A stretch of DNA of 64,000 bases from Aliishimia ponticola. Its GTDB lineage: Bacteria > Pseudomonadota > Alphaproteobacteria > Rhodobacterales > Rhodobacteraceae. This document shows positions 39,576 to 48,198 of this stretch, piece by piece (position 1 is the first letter of the stretch; the number at the start of each line of letters is the position of its first letter). A program made the position numbers and the translations under genes. The stretch covers positions 124,001 through 188,000 of the forward strand of contig NZ_SRKY01000001.1 of NCBI RefSeq assembly GCF_004803475.1, in the 5' to 3' direction. The notes under the pieces are model-generated. The model did no database searches. It worked only from the letters and a program-made list of their open reading frames with translations, and was not told the origin of the DNA.

Positions 39576-40524
39576 CCATGTTCTCCGGCGCGCCATTCGC
39601 ATAGGCGTTGATCTGCGCGAAAATGTCGGCGAACTGCGTGTCGAACTCGTCTTCCGTGACGAAACCGATATGCGGCGTGGCGATCAGGTTCGGATGCGCC
39701 AGCAGCGGATCGGCCGGATCGGTCAGCGGCTCGCTATCGAAGACATCGGTGGCCGCCATGCCGGGACACCCGGCATTCAGCGCGTCCAGCAACGCGCCCG
39801 GAGCAATCAGCCCGGCGCGCGACGTGTTCACCAGAACCGAACGCGGCGACATCAGCGCCAGATCCTCGGCCGTGACGATGCCCCGTGTGTCGGGTTTCAG
39901 CCGCAGATGCAGCGACACGATATCGCTTTGACCAAAGAAGGCGGCGCGGCTTTGGGCCACGGTTTCGCCATCGGCTTGGGCGCGGGCACGCCCCTCGGGC
40001 GAGGCCCACCAGACGACCTCCATCCCGAAGGCGCGGGCATAGTCGGCCACAACGCGCCCGATCCGGCCATAGCCATAAAGGCCCAGAACACGGCCCCGCA
40101 GCGTGCGCCCGACACCCATCTGCCAGCCCCCCGCCTTGGCAGAGGCCATCTGCTGCGGCAATTGCCGCATCGCCGCCAGCATCAGCGCAAAGGTCAGTTC
40201 CGCCGCCGCGTAATTCGCGCCGGCGCCGCCGGTTTTGGAACACAGCAGCACGCCGTGATCTGTGCAGGCGTCCACATCCACATGCGGATAAACGCCCCGC
40301 TGCGAGATCAGCTTCAGCCCCGGCAACCGTTCCAGCAAGCTGCGGGTGACGCGGGTGCGTTCCCGGAACAGCACCACCGCATCGGCGCCCCGCAACCGCT
40401 CCGCCAGAACTGCCTCGTCCTCGACATGATCGGTCCAGACGGTGACATCATGGCCCTCCAGCAGCGAAAAACAGGGCAGGGCGCGCAGCGTGTCGAACCA
40501 ATCGTCGAGAATATGGACTTTCAT
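39547..40524 (-). CDS. D-2-hydroxyacid dehydrogenase family protein
   Basis: A 325-residue NAD(P)-dependent dehydrogenase of the phosphoglycerate/formate dehydrogenase superfamily. The nucleotide loop is GLYGYGRIGRVV at about 149-160. The catalytic set is arginine in VNTSRAGLI, glutamate in DVFDSEPL and histidine in IATPHIGF, so it is complete. The substrate is unknown; a 2-hydroxytricarboxylate or a product of the tctC-led operon is possible by context. It is the last gene of the minus-strand operon starting at 45799, with only 3 bp to the small protein upstream. Confidence 0.87.
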   Translation of the reverse strand: MKVHILDDWFDTLRALPCFSLLEGHDVTVWTDHVEDEAVLAERLRGADAVVLFRERTRVTRSLLERLPGLKLISQRGVYPHVDVDACTDHGVLLCSKTGGAGANYAAAELTFALMLAAMRQLPQQMASAKAGGWQMGVGRTLRGRVLGLYGYGRIGRVVADYARAFGMEVVWWASPEGRARAQADGETVAQSRAAFFGQSDIVSLHLRLKPDTRGIVTAEDLALMSPRSVLVNTSRAGLIAPGALLDALNAGCPGMAATDVFDSEPLTDPADPLLAHPNLIATPHIGFVTEDEFDTQFADIFAQINAYANGAPENMVNPEVFAAE

Positions 40525-40527
40525 CGC

Positions 40528-40689
40528 TCAGGCCTGCGCTGTCAGCGCCTTGAGCGCCTTGCTCACACGTGCGTGCAGATCGATCAGCGTGCTTTCCGCG
40601 GCAGGATCGGTGGCGATCTTGCCAGCCAGATCCGCGCGCAGGTCTTCGAGTTGCCGCTTTGCCATGCAGAGCTTGTCGTAATCGGTCAT
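40528..40689 (-). CDS. Small hydrophilic protein, unknown
   Basis: A 53-residue ORF starting MTDYDKLCMAKRQLEDLRAD and ending HARVSKALKALTAQA, predicted as two charged helices that could form a coiled-coil hairpin. No family is recognised. It fits exactly between two genes of the operon (11 bp after the universal stress protein and 3 bp before the dehydrogenase). It has an ATG with GAAGACGAC upstream, and no other frame would fill the gap. The codon pattern matches its neighbours. A regulatory or subunit role for the dehydrogenase is possible but unsupported. Confidence 0.65.
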   Translation of the reverse strand: MTDYDKLCMAKRQLEDLRADLAGKIATDPAAESTLIDLHARVSKALKALTAQA

Positions 40690-40700
40690 TGTCGTCTTCC

Positions 40701-41516
40701 TCAGTGAGACAGCAGGACAGGGATTTGGATGTTGCGGAGGACATCGCCGGTGACACCGCCAAAGAAATCCTCGCGGAACTTGGAATGTTCATAGGCCCCC
40801 AGCACCAGAAGAGAGGGCGTGTGACGGGCGCAATAGGACAGGATCGTGTCCGCGACCGGGTGGCTGCCGGGAAAATTCTCGTGCACCGCCTTGATGTCGT
40901 GACGCGCCAGATGGGTCATCAGATCGTTGATCGGCCAATCGGTCCGATGCCCGATTGTCAGCACGCTGACGCGCCCGTCGCTTTCCAGCAGGCGCAGGCT
41001 GTCGGAAAGCGCCCGCGCAGCGGCGCGCCCCCCATCCCAGGCTAAAGCGGCGTGATTGTGCTGCGCGCCCGCATCATAGCCTGCGGGAACCACGATGATG
41101 GGCCGTCCGGACAGCAGCGCGATCCGGTCCGGGTGCAGCGTCACATGTTCGTCGTCATCCTCGCTATGCGCGCCCACGATCAGCATGTCGAAATGCCGCG
41201 CGGCTTCCGACAGCACTGTATCGACGCGGCCGGCCTTTTCCTCGAAGCTGAGCGCATCGCCAAGGTCCAGCGTGGCGCGCAGCGCGTTGAACCGATCTTC
41301 GATCTCTTGGATCAGCCCCTTGTTGGCGGCGGTCAGGATTTCTTGCGCTTCTTTCGGGATCCAGCGCGAACGGCGGTCGATCACCTCATGCGTGGAATGG
41401 GCGAGCAGGGCGGTCACATGCGCACCGCGATCCTTGGCCAGCGATGCGGCATAGCGCAGCGCGGCCTCCGATTGGGCGGACCCATTGAACGCCACAAGAA
41501 GGTTCATGATCGGCAT
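40701..41516 (-). CDS. Universal stress protein (two UspA domains)
   Basis: A 271-residue protein with two UspA domains in tandem. The first starts MNLLVAFNGSAQSEAALRYA; the second is at about 150-271. The C-terminal phosphate-binding motif is recognisable as LLVLGAYEHSKFREDFFGGVTGDVLRNIQIPVLL (G-X2-G-X9-G-S/T type, with serine replaced). Its function is probably nucleotide binding and stress tolerance; UspA proteins often sit in operons with transporters they may regulate. It starts 1 bp after the isomerase gene stop, so it is translated with it. A start at 41507 is an alternative. Confidence 0.85.
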   Translation of the reverse strand: MPIMNLLVAFNGSAQSEAALRYAASLAKDRGAHVTALLAHSTHEVIDRRSRWIPKEAQEILTAANKGLIQEIEDRFNALRATLDLGDALSFEEKAGRVDTVLSEAARHFDMLIVGAHSEDDDEHVTLHPDRIALLSGRPIIVVPAGYDAGAQHNHAALAWDGGRAAARALSDSLRLLESDGRVSVLTIGHRTDWPINDLMTHLARHDIKAVHENFPGSHPVADTILSYCARHTPSLLVLGAYEHSKFREDFFGGVTGDVLRNIQIPVLLSH

Positions 41517-41517
41517 A

Positions 41518-42612
41518 TCAGTGACCTTTCCAGATGTGCGACGGGACATAGACACGCCCATCCGCGAGTTTCCGGGCCGTGCGCAGCAGCCCGGCCGAGT
41601 TAAGCGAGAACCCATCCGCCATGTCGAAATCGACCAGCACTTCGATGGTGCCGGATGCATGTTCCAACACCACATTGGCCGGGTTTTCATTGGGACGGCT
41701 CAGCAGGCCGTCGGCGACGCTGCCGGGCGTAAGTGCGCAGGACGCAAGACATTGCGAGCCGGTCACCGCCATCGACGGATGCGTGGTCCACGGCATGAAA
41801 TAGCGCGTCGCAATCGTGCCGCCGGATTTGGCCGGGGCCAGTAGGCCGAATTTGGGCGTCACGGATTTGGACACATCGCCCATCCCCATCGCCGCCCCCG
41901 CCTGAAGCCGGACGGCCTCCATCCGGGCGAAGAACTCTCTGTTCTCGTCAAGTTCGGCAACGCTTTCGTGCCCGGTCAGGCCGAAATCCTCGGCCCGGGC
42001 AATCACCATGGGCATCGCCACATCCATGCAGGTGACTTCGATCCCGTCGAAGCTGTCGCGCAGGTTGCCGGTGGGCAGAAACGCCCCGGTAGATGATCCG
42101 ACAACCCCCATGAAATTCAGGGCAATTGGCGCGGCGCTGCCCGGCACGCCCGCGATCTGGGCATCGCCCTCGTAGGTCAGCGCGCCGCCGGGGGTCTGCA
42201 CCTTGGCCAGCACCTTGGCCCCTGTGTTGACGGCGCGGATCTTGACCTCTGTCACGTCGCCCTGCGGCGCGATCAGGCCCATTTCAATCGCGGCGGGCCC
42301 CACCCCTGACAGGATGTTGCCGCAGGTCGGTTTGAAATCGACCAGCTGATCCTCGACCGAGACCTGCGCAAAGAAATAATCGACGTCGGCCCAATCGTCG
42401 TCGGACGCCGAAAGCATGGCGACCTTGGTCGTCACCGCCACGCCGCCGCCGATCCCGTCGATATTGATCGGGTGGCCCGATCCCACGGCGGCGATCAGGA
42501 CGTCTGCCAGCGTCTCAAGGTCTTCGGGCAGGTCCGCGCGGTTGAAATAGGGCCCGCGCGAGGTGCCACCCCGCATGAAGAAGAAGGGGATACCCGTTTG
42601 CGTCATGTCCAA
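41518..42612 (-). CDS. PrpF / 4-oxalomesaconate tautomerase (GalD)-family isomerase
   Basis: A 364-residue protein of the PrpF family, which moves or isomerises double bonds of aconitate-type acids. It begins GIPFFFMRGGTSRGPYFNRADLP, the GalD/PrpF opening, with the catalytic cysteine of the first half in FKPTCGNILSG and a second cysteine-bearing block (TGSQCLASCALTPGS). GalD isomerises 4-oxalomesaconate in gallate degradation, and other members are 2-methylaconitate or trans-aconitate isomerases. In this setting, with TctABC and TcuAB-type genes and no gallate genes, an aconitate isomerase is the more economical guess. It lies 6 bp after the transporter gene. Confidence 0.82.
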   Translation of the reverse strand: MDMTQTGIPFFFMRGGTSRGPYFNRADLPEDLETLADVLIAAVGSGHPINIDGIGGGVAVTTKVAMLSASDDDWADVDYFFAQVSVEDQLVDFKPTCGNILSGVGPAAIEMGLIAPQGDVTEVKIRAVNTGAKVLAKVQTPGGALTYEGDAQIAGVPGSAAPIALNFMGVVGSSTGAFLPTGNLRDSFDGIEVTCMDVAMPMVIARAEDFGLTGHESVAELDENREFFARMEAVRLQAGAAMGMGDVSKSVTPKFGLLAPAKSGGTIATRYFMPWTTHPSMAVTGSQCLASCALTPGSVADGLLSRPNENPANVVLEHASGTIEVLVDFDMADGFSLNSAGLLRTARKLADGRVYVPSHIWKGH

Positions 42613-42618
42613 CGCTCC

Positions 42619-44649
42619 TTATTTCAGCGGCCACGGCAGATCGACGGCGTCCTGCAGCAGGCCCGGCGGGAAGTCGCGGTTGAGCGCCCCGGCCATCACG
42701 CACATCATCGCAATCCCGCAGGCGGTCAGCAGCAATGTCCGGCCCCAGCTGGCCCCGGCGCGCACCCGCAGGAACGCGGTCAGGAAGCCAAGCAGCGCAA
42801 GGATGAAGCCGACGAACCAAGTCGCCACGATCAGACCCGCGAACCATGCCAAGGTGGACCACAGGCCAAAGGGCGCATCCGCGTCCTCGCCCGCGATTTC
42901 CTTGTCGGCAAAGATCACGTCGGTTTCCGGGCGCAGCATCATCTGCACCAGCATCACAAGGCAGCAGGCCAGCGCGATGCCCCCGATCACCAACGGCACG
43001 ATCTTGTCGGTCATGTTGTAGTCGGGGATCAGGCTTGCATTGATCAGCGCCGTGACCAGATAGCCCGCGATCACCAGAAGGAATACCACCGGCGCGCGCT
43101 TGGACCCCGATTGCACATCGCCTTCGGCCATGATGCTCTTCGCCTGCCGGATGCCCAGTACCACCGACACGACCGTGACGATGATCAGCACGATCACGAT
43201 GGGCGAGAACAGGTAATCCATGCCTTCCTCAAAGCTCTTGCGGAACCGGAAGGAGGCAATCTGGAACGCCTGGTTGGAGAATTTCTCAACCGGGTTGGAC
43301 AGCACGAAACCGATCAGGAAGGCCGGGCGCGACCAGTCGAAGCGGCGCAGGAAGATGCCGATCAGGCCGATCACGAACAGGGCCAGAAGGTCTTCGAAGT
43401 TTTGCCCCGATTGGAACGCGGCGAAGCTGATCAGCATGAACAGGAAGGGCGCCAGATAGGTGAAACGCACCGTTGTCAGCTTGGCGATCCCGCCAGAGGC
43501 CGCGATGCACAGCAGCGTGCCCACCACATTCGCGAGCGCCAGCAACCACACGATGGAATAGGTGATGTCGAGATTGTCGCGCAGCATGGAGGGGCCGACC
43601 TCGATATCGCCGGAGCCCAGCAGCGCGATGGCCCCGATGAAAATCGCCATGGAGCCGGAGCCGGGGATGCCGAACAGCAAGGTGGGTACGAGTCCGCCGC
43701 CTTCCTTGGCATTGTTGGAACTTTCCGGCCCGATCACGCCGCGGATTTCGCCTTTGCCGAAGTTGGATTTGTCCTTGGTGGTCTGCACCGCATGGCCATA
43801 GGCGATCCAGTCCACGACCGACCCGCCGAGGCCCGGAATGACGCCGACCAGCACGCCGATCAGCGAACAGCGCACGGACAGCCATTTGTTCGCGACCCAA
43901 TCCTTGACGCCCGCGCCCCAGCCCGCGCCCAGCTTTGCATCCTTGGCGATGGACCGGTCCTGCCGCAGCAGGCTGACGATCTCGGGCACCGCGAAGATGC
44001 CAAGCCCCACGATTACCAGTTTCAGACCGTCGGTCAGATAGGGGATGTCATAGGTCGCCATGCGCAGGCTGCCGCCCGCATCGGCCTCGCCAATGGTGCC
44101 AATCATCATGCCCAGACCCGCGGCCGCAAGCCCTTTGAGCGCGACCCGGCCCGCCAGAACGGCGACCATCGACAGGCCCAGCACAGTGATCATCAGCATC
44201 TCGGGCAGGCCAAAGGCCAGCACGATCGGGCGCGCCACCAGAATGAAGAGGGTCAGGAAGAACGCCCCCACAAGCCCGCCGAAAAGCGACGAGGTGAACG
44301 CCGCCGACAAGGCCCGCGCGGCTTGTCCCTTTTTGGCAAGCGGGAAGCCGTCCAGCACGGTCGCCTGCGACGCGGAGGAACCCGGTATCCCCATCAGAAC
44401 AGAGGCGAACGTGTCCGATGTCGGCACCACCGCGACCATCCCGATCATCAGCGCCAGGCCCAGAACCGGGTCCATGCCGAACATGAAAGGAAGCAGCAGC
44501 GACAGGCCCGCGATCCCGCCAAGGCCCGGGAAGACGCCCACGGCCAGACCCATCACCACGCCAAGCACCAGATAACCCAGCACCATCGGTTGCAGAATTA
44601 GTGCCCAAGCCTCGCCTAACGCGGGCAGGGCAGTTGCGAATGTGTCCAT
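42619..44649 (-). CDS. Tripartite tricarboxylate transporter, fused TctA and TctB subunits
   Basis: A 676-residue inner-membrane protein. Residues 1 to about 500 are TctA (about 11-12 helices) with the glycine-rich GVFPGLGGIAGLSLLLPFMFG, IGMVAVVPTSDTFASVLMGIPGS, SLIGVLVGVIPGLGG and LLFGIPGSGSMAIFIGAI motifs. The last about 170 residues add four helices (ending LLTACGIAMMCVMAGAL) in the place of the small subunit TctB, for which no separate gene exists. It imports tricarboxylates delivered by TctC, driven by the membrane potential. ATG at 44649 was chosen after the GGTGGGGG ribosome-binding site; a GTG lies three codons upstream. Confidence 0.87.
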   Translation of the reverse strand: MDTFATALPALGEAWALILQPMVLGYLVLGVVMGLAVGVFPGLGGIAGLSLLLPFMFGMDPVLGLALMIGMVAVVPTSDTFASVLMGIPGSSASQATVLDGFPLAKKGQAARALSAAFTSSLFGGLVGAFFLTLFILVARPIVLAFGLPEMLMITVLGLSMVAVLAGRVALKGLAAAGLGMMIGTIGEADAGGSLRMATYDIPYLTDGLKLVIVGLGIFAVPEIVSLLRQDRSIAKDAKLGAGWGAGVKDWVANKWLSVRCSLIGVLVGVIPGLGGSVVDWIAYGHAVQTTKDKSNFGKGEIRGVIGPESSNNAKEGGGLVPTLLFGIPGSGSMAIFIGAIALLGSGDIEVGPSMLRDNLDITYSIVWLLALANVVGTLLCIAASGGIAKLTTVRFTYLAPFLFMLISFAAFQSGQNFEDLLALFVIGLIGIFLRRFDWSRPAFLIGFVLSNPVEKFSNQAFQIASFRFRKSFEEGMDYLFSPIVIVLIIVTVVSVVLGIRQAKSIMAEGDVQSGSKRAPVVFLLVIAGYLVTALINASLIPDYNMTDKIVPLVIGGIALACCLVMLVQMMLRPETDVIFADKEIAGEDADAPFGLWSTLAWFAGLIVATWFVGFILALLGFLTAFLRVRAGASWGRTLLLTACGIAMMCVMAGALNRDFPPGLLQDAVDLPWPLK

Positions 44650-44685
44650 CGCCCCCACCGTCTTCTGTATGTCGAAAAGAAATGC

Positions 44686-44709
44686 GGCCCCGAACCGCAG
44701 TCCGGGGCC
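44686..44709 (-). terminator. Attenuating hairpin between tctC and tctA-tctB
   Basis: GGCCCCG (44686-44692) and CGGGGCC (44703-44709) form a perfect 7-bp stem. The minus-strand transcript continues GCATTTCTTTT. It probably ends most transcripts after tctC, keeping binding protein in excess over permease. Confidence 0.65.
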
Positions 44710-44722
44710 AGAGTGGTTCCGC

Positions 44723-45799
44723 TTAGTTCAGCGAAACGCCATAGGCTTCTTTGAGCCAGTTTGTCACAAAGTCCTTCGCGCCGGAGGACACCGATGTGCC
44801 TGCGTCAGTCGCGGCACGGGCGCTTTCACCAACAAAGACGTCGTATTTCCCGACGCGCTTGGAGGCGATTTCCGCGAAATCGGCACGGTTGCGCACGGCG
44901 TCGAAGGCCGCAGCATAGGTGTCGCGGACCTCATCGGGGGTGCCTGCGGGCAGGAAGGCGATCTTCTGAACCGGGAAACCGGCGACGAAGAAGGCTTTCC
45001 ATGCGTCCCATGCCTCACCGGATGTTTCGCAGCCTTCGGTCGCTTCGCAGACTTCCTTGAAGGTCGGCATCTCCGGGAAGGTCGGGTCACGCACGATGTT
45101 GCCATCGGCGTCCAGCGCGCCCCATGTCATCATCGGTACGGCCTTGCCTTGCGCCACCAGATCCGCAGCCGCGCCCAGATAGCTTGACGAGGTCTGGTAA
45201 TCGATTGTCGCTTCGCCGCGTTCAAACATCAGGCGGCCATCGCCACGGCCCTTGATGCCAAAGACCGGCTCGACATTCATGCCCAGCATTTCCCAGGCCA
45301 GCAGCGGAACGAGGTCAAGCCGCGTCGCGCCCTGCGAGCCGTAGATGAAGTCGATATCCTTGAGGTTGTTCGCGGTGCCGTCGAACTTTGCCCCGTCTTC
45401 GGGGTTCAGATATGCGACGCCGCCGGTGCCGGATGCCATGACCGGGGTCCAGTCGCTATATTCATAGCGCACGCGCGGATCGCCCAGCAGATACGGGAAT
45501 TGCGTGGAACCGGACGTGCCGAACAGCAGCGTGCCGTCTTCGTGCTCTTGTTCCTGGAACCAGTTCGCGCCCTTGGTAGAGCCCGCGCCCGGCATGAATT
45601 TCACGACCACGGTCGGGTTGCCGGGCAGTTCTTCGGCCAGCAGCGGCGCGAAGAAGTTGGCCCATTTCGCCGAACCACCGGTTTCCGAGAACGGGATGAC
45701 CCATTCGATCGTCTTGCCGGAAAAATCGACCTCTGCCAGCGCCGGAGCGGCCAGCAGCGTCGTCAATGCAACAGAGCTTACGAGGTTCTTGATGGTCAT
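44723..45799 (-). CDS. tctC: Tripartite tricarboxylate transporter substrate-binding protein TctC
   Basis: A 358-residue periplasmic protein with a signal peptide (MTIKNLVSSVALTTLLAAPALA, cleavage near 22). The TctC/Bug fold opens with IEWVIPFSETGGSAKWANFF, the characteristic segment ahead of the ligand pocket. FGTSGSTQFPYLLG and FIYGSQGATRLDL line the carboxylate site. It delivers a tricarboxylate to the TctA-TctB permease encoded next. The protein is longer than most Bug proteins (about 320). It heads the six-gene minus-strand operon, facing the TctD gene across a 150-bp control region. Confidence 0.9.
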   Translation of the reverse strand: MTIKNLVSSVALTTLLAAPALAEVDFSGKTIEWVIPFSETGGSAKWANFFAPLLAEELPGNPTVVVKFMPGAGSTKGANWFQEQEHEDGTLLFGTSGSTQFPYLLGDPRVRYEYSDWTPVMASGTGGVAYLNPEDGAKFDGTANNLKDIDFIYGSQGATRLDLVPLLAWEMLGMNVEPVFGIKGRGDGRLMFERGEATIDYQTSSSYLGAAADLVAQGKAVPMMTWGALDADGNIVRDPTFPEMPTFKEVCEATEGCETSGEAWDAWKAFFVAGFPVQKIAFLPAGTPDEVRDTYAAAFDAVRNRADFAEIASKRVGKYDVFVGESARAATDAGTSVSSGAKDFVTNWLKEAYGVSLN

Positions 45800-45908
45800 T
45801 GGTGTCCTCCCATAGACCTTGAGATCGCCGGAAACATGGCCCGACGATACGCATTTGGTAATTTAAAGGGAACGAATCCCTCCTCCGATGTCTCTCTAGT
45901 GACGACTC

Positions 45909-45927
45909 AACCTTGCACGAACCTTGC
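45909..45927. promoter_or_regulatory. Candidate TctD binding site (AACCTTGC direct repeat)
   Basis: AACCTTGC occurs at 45909-45916 and again at 45920-45927, an 11-bp period typical of OmpR/PhoB-class response regulators, in the tctC-tctD divergent region. A separate inverted repeat AGGGA-N5-TCCCT lies at 45867-45881 nearer tctC. Confidence 0.5.
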
Positions 45928-45949
45928 GCATCGTGACAAAGTTTTCAGC

Positions 45950-46621
45950 ATGCGGATTGCTGTGATCGAAGATAACGTGGCCTTGGCCAATGGAATTGCC
46001 TACCGCCTGCGCGAGCATGGCCATGCGGTGGACCTGCTGCATGACGGGCCAAGCGCGGATGCGTTTCTGACCCGCGAAGGCGCGGATATGGTGGTGCTGG
46101 ACATCAACCTGCCGGGTCTTGATGGGCTTGATATTCTGCGGTCCATGCGCCGCAGGGGCGACGGCGCACCGGTGATCTTGCTGACCGCGCGCAGCGATAC
46201 CCATGAACGGGTGGCGGGGCTGGATGCGGGGGCCGATGACTACCTGACCAAACCCTTCGCCATGGATGAGCTTGACGCGCGGCTGCGGGCCATGTCGCGG
46301 CGCAAGAACCTGACCTATACCGCGCGCGAGCAGACCGGCACTTTGGTGTTCGACAAAGCCTCGCGGCAATTGCTGGACGGCGACACCGCACTGGATCTGC
46401 CGCGCAAGGAAATCGCCACGCTGGAATGCCTGTTGGAACGGCGCGGGCGCATCGTCTCCAAGGCGCAGCTTCTGGCCCATGTCTACGGCACCGGCGCGGA
46501 TGTCGAGGAAAGCGCGATCGAACCGCATGTCTCGCGCCTGCGCAAGCGGCTGGAACCCTATGGAATGCGGATCAAAACCGCGCGCGGTCTTGGCTATATG
46601 CTGGAGACCGACCCCGAATGA
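45950..46621 (+). CDS. tctD: OmpR-family response regulator TctD
   Basis: The protein has 223 residues. The receiver domain (1 to about 120) has the acidic pair E7/D8, phospho-acceptor D51 (VVLDINLPGLDG), T80-region LLTARSD and K102-region YLTKPF. The winged helix (about 125-220) has the DNA-contact helix ESAIEPHVSRLRKRLEP. It is divergent from tctC and followed with ATGA overlap by its kinase. In Salmonella TctD-TctE responds to external tricarboxylates and turns on TctCBA. No good ribosome-binding site precedes the ATG at 45950; the long upstream frame extension crosses the tctC gene and is not credible. Confidence 0.92.
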   Translation: MRIAVIEDNVALANGIAYRLREHGHAVDLLHDGPSADAFLTREGADMVVLDINLPGLDGLDILRSMRRRGDGAPVILLTARSDTHERVAGLDAGADDYLTKPFAMDELDARLRAMSRRKNLTYTAREQTGTLVFDKASRQLLDGDTALDLPRKEIATLECLLERRGRIVSKAQLLAHVYGTGADVEESAIEPHVSRLRKRLEPYGMRIKTARGLGYMLETDPE

Positions 46622-48024
46622 CGCAGCGGGCGCGGTCCCTTCGGCTACGGTTGTTCCTGTTGATCCTCACACCGCTTTTGCTGGTGTCGGTCGTTCTGGG
46701 GGCATGGCGTTTCGTGGCGGCGCAGCGCACCTCCGAAGAGCTGTTCGACCGGGGGCTTTTGTCGGCGGCACTGGCGATCTCGCGCGATGTGGGGATTTCC
46801 GAAGGCGACGCCCTGTCGCCGCGCACGCGTCAGCTGATCTCGGACGCGGGCGGGGGCGAGGTGTTCTACCACGTGACCGGCCCCGGCGGTATCTATGTCA
46901 CCGGATATGCCTATCCGCCCCGACCCAGCGCCCAGGTGACGCCGCAAGACCCGCTTTATTTCGTGGCGACCTATCGCGGCGACGAAGTGCGCGTCATGCG
47001 CATGTCCGAAACGACCACCATCGACAACCTGACCGGCATGACGGTCGTGACGGTCTGGCAGCGCGTGTCCGACCGAAACGCCTTTGCCGCGCAGCTGGCT
47101 CGCCGGACCCTGATCGTCATGGCGGCACTGATGGCGACGCTGGCGGTCGTGGTCTGGTTCGGCGTGTTGCGGGGCCTGCGCCCGTTGCGCGGATTGCAGG
47201 ACGCGATCGCGCGGCGTTCGCCCGATGATCTCAGCCGGATTCAACGCCCGGTCCCGACCGAGGTCTCCGGCATCGTCTCGACGCTGAACCGGCTTTTCGG
47301 ACAGATGGAAAACAGCATTCAGGCGCATCAGGCTTTCATCTCGGACGCGGCGCATCAGTTGCGCAACCCGGCAGCGGCAGTGCTGGCGCTGGCCGAAACG
47401 CTGCCGCTTGCCCGAAAGGCGGGCACCGGCGCAGAGCGCGAGGAGGACCTAATCGATGCCGCCCGGCAACTCAGCCGCCTGACCGATCAGCTTCTGTCAC
47501 TCGAACGGCTACATTATAATGGTTTGCAAAACCCGCGGCGGGTGGACCTGGCCGAGATCGCAAAACAGGCCAGCCGCGCCGCCGCGCCGCAGGTTTTGTT
47601 GCAAGACCTGCAATTCGAGTTCGACGCGCCAGAGGGTGAGCTTCCCGTTTTCGGTGATGAGGTTCTGCTGCGCGAGGCGCTCACCAACCTGATCGACAAC
47701 GCCTTGTGCCATGGCGGCCCGGATATGACGACGATCTGGGTCCGCGTTGCGCAGGTCGCGGATCAGGCGGAACTGTCGGTCAGTGACGATGGTCGCGGCT
47801 TGCCGCAGGACAAGATCGACGTGGCCTTCCGCCGCTTTGGGCAGTTGGAGACCGGGGCCGGCAGCGGTTTGGGGCTGACCATCGTGGACGAGGTGGTCAA
47901 GAACCACGCCGGAGAGATCGCCGTCGTGCCCGTCACCAAGGGCACCACGATCCGCATTCGCATCCCCCTGTTCGATGGCACCGCCGACACGCCGGACGCC
48001 GCAAGCACCACGCCGCGCGATTAG
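46618..48024 (+). CDS. tctE: Sensor histidine kinase TctE
   Basis: A 468-residue classical sensor kinase. Transmembrane helices at about 11-31 and 164-186 enclose a periplasmic sensor of about 130 residues. A HAMP-like linker follows, then a HisKA domain with phospho-acceptor H246 (SDAAHQLRNPAA), an N-box LTNLIDNALCHG and G-boxes DDGRGLP and GSGLGLTIV. The sensor region and length match TctE (DUF-type 2CSK_N domain). ATGA overlap with tctD couples their translation. The likely ligand is the tricarboxylate transported by TctC/TctA-TctB. Confidence 0.92.
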   Translation: MTQRARSLRLRLFLLILTPLLLVSVVLGAWRFVAAQRTSEELFDRGLLSAALAISRDVGISEGDALSPRTRQLISDAGGGEVFYHVTGPGGIYVTGYAYPPRPSAQVTPQDPLYFVATYRGDEVRVMRMSETTTIDNLTGMTVVTVWQRVSDRNAFAAQLARRTLIVMAALMATLAVVVWFGVLRGLRPLRGLQDAIARRSPDDLSRIQRPVPTEVSGIVSTLNRLFGQMENSIQAHQAFISDAAHQLRNPAAAVLALAETLPLARKAGTGAEREEDLIDAARQLSRLTDQLLSLERLHYNGLQNPRRVDLAEIAKQASRAAAPQVLLQDLQFEFDAPEGELPVFGDEVLLREALTNLIDNALCHGGPDMTTIWVRVAQVADQAELSVSDDGRGLPQDKIDVAFRRFGQLETGAGSGLGLTIVDEVVKNHAGEIAVVPVTKGTTIRIRIPLFDGTADTPDAASTTPRD

Positions 48025-48098
48025 GCGCGCGCTGCATGGGTGGCGGTCTGGTTTCATAGCCTTGGGGCTAGCTTTCATTCTGCGGCTGTGTAAAATTT

Positions 48099-48115
48099 AT
48101 TTCGGTAGAGGAAAT
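48099..48115. promoter_or_regulatory. Inverted repeat ATTTC-N7-GAAAT before the XRE-cupin regulator
   Basis: ATTTC at 48099-48103, spacer GGTAGAG, GAAAT at 48111-48115, in an AT-rich patch 84 bp before the regulator start. The same arms and spacing recur before mgsA and before tmm, so this is the likely autoregulatory site of the methylated-amine regulator. Confidence 0.65.
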
Positions 48116-48198
48116 ATTTTCATGCCGCGATTGCCAGCGCATCTGCTGCCCCGCCGGGCCACGGATCGGCGTGCCCCTAAAATGCGAGACGACATAAC

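Noticed and set aside
42472-44601. A 709-codon open frame on the plus strand opposite the Tct permease
   Set aside because: It translates to a low-complexity charged H/Q/R/D-rich chain, as expected from reading a membrane protein gene backwards. The minus strand holds the real gene.
45869-45873. GGAAC in the tctC-tctD gap as an EcfG promoter
   Set aside because: No CGTT at the required spacing.
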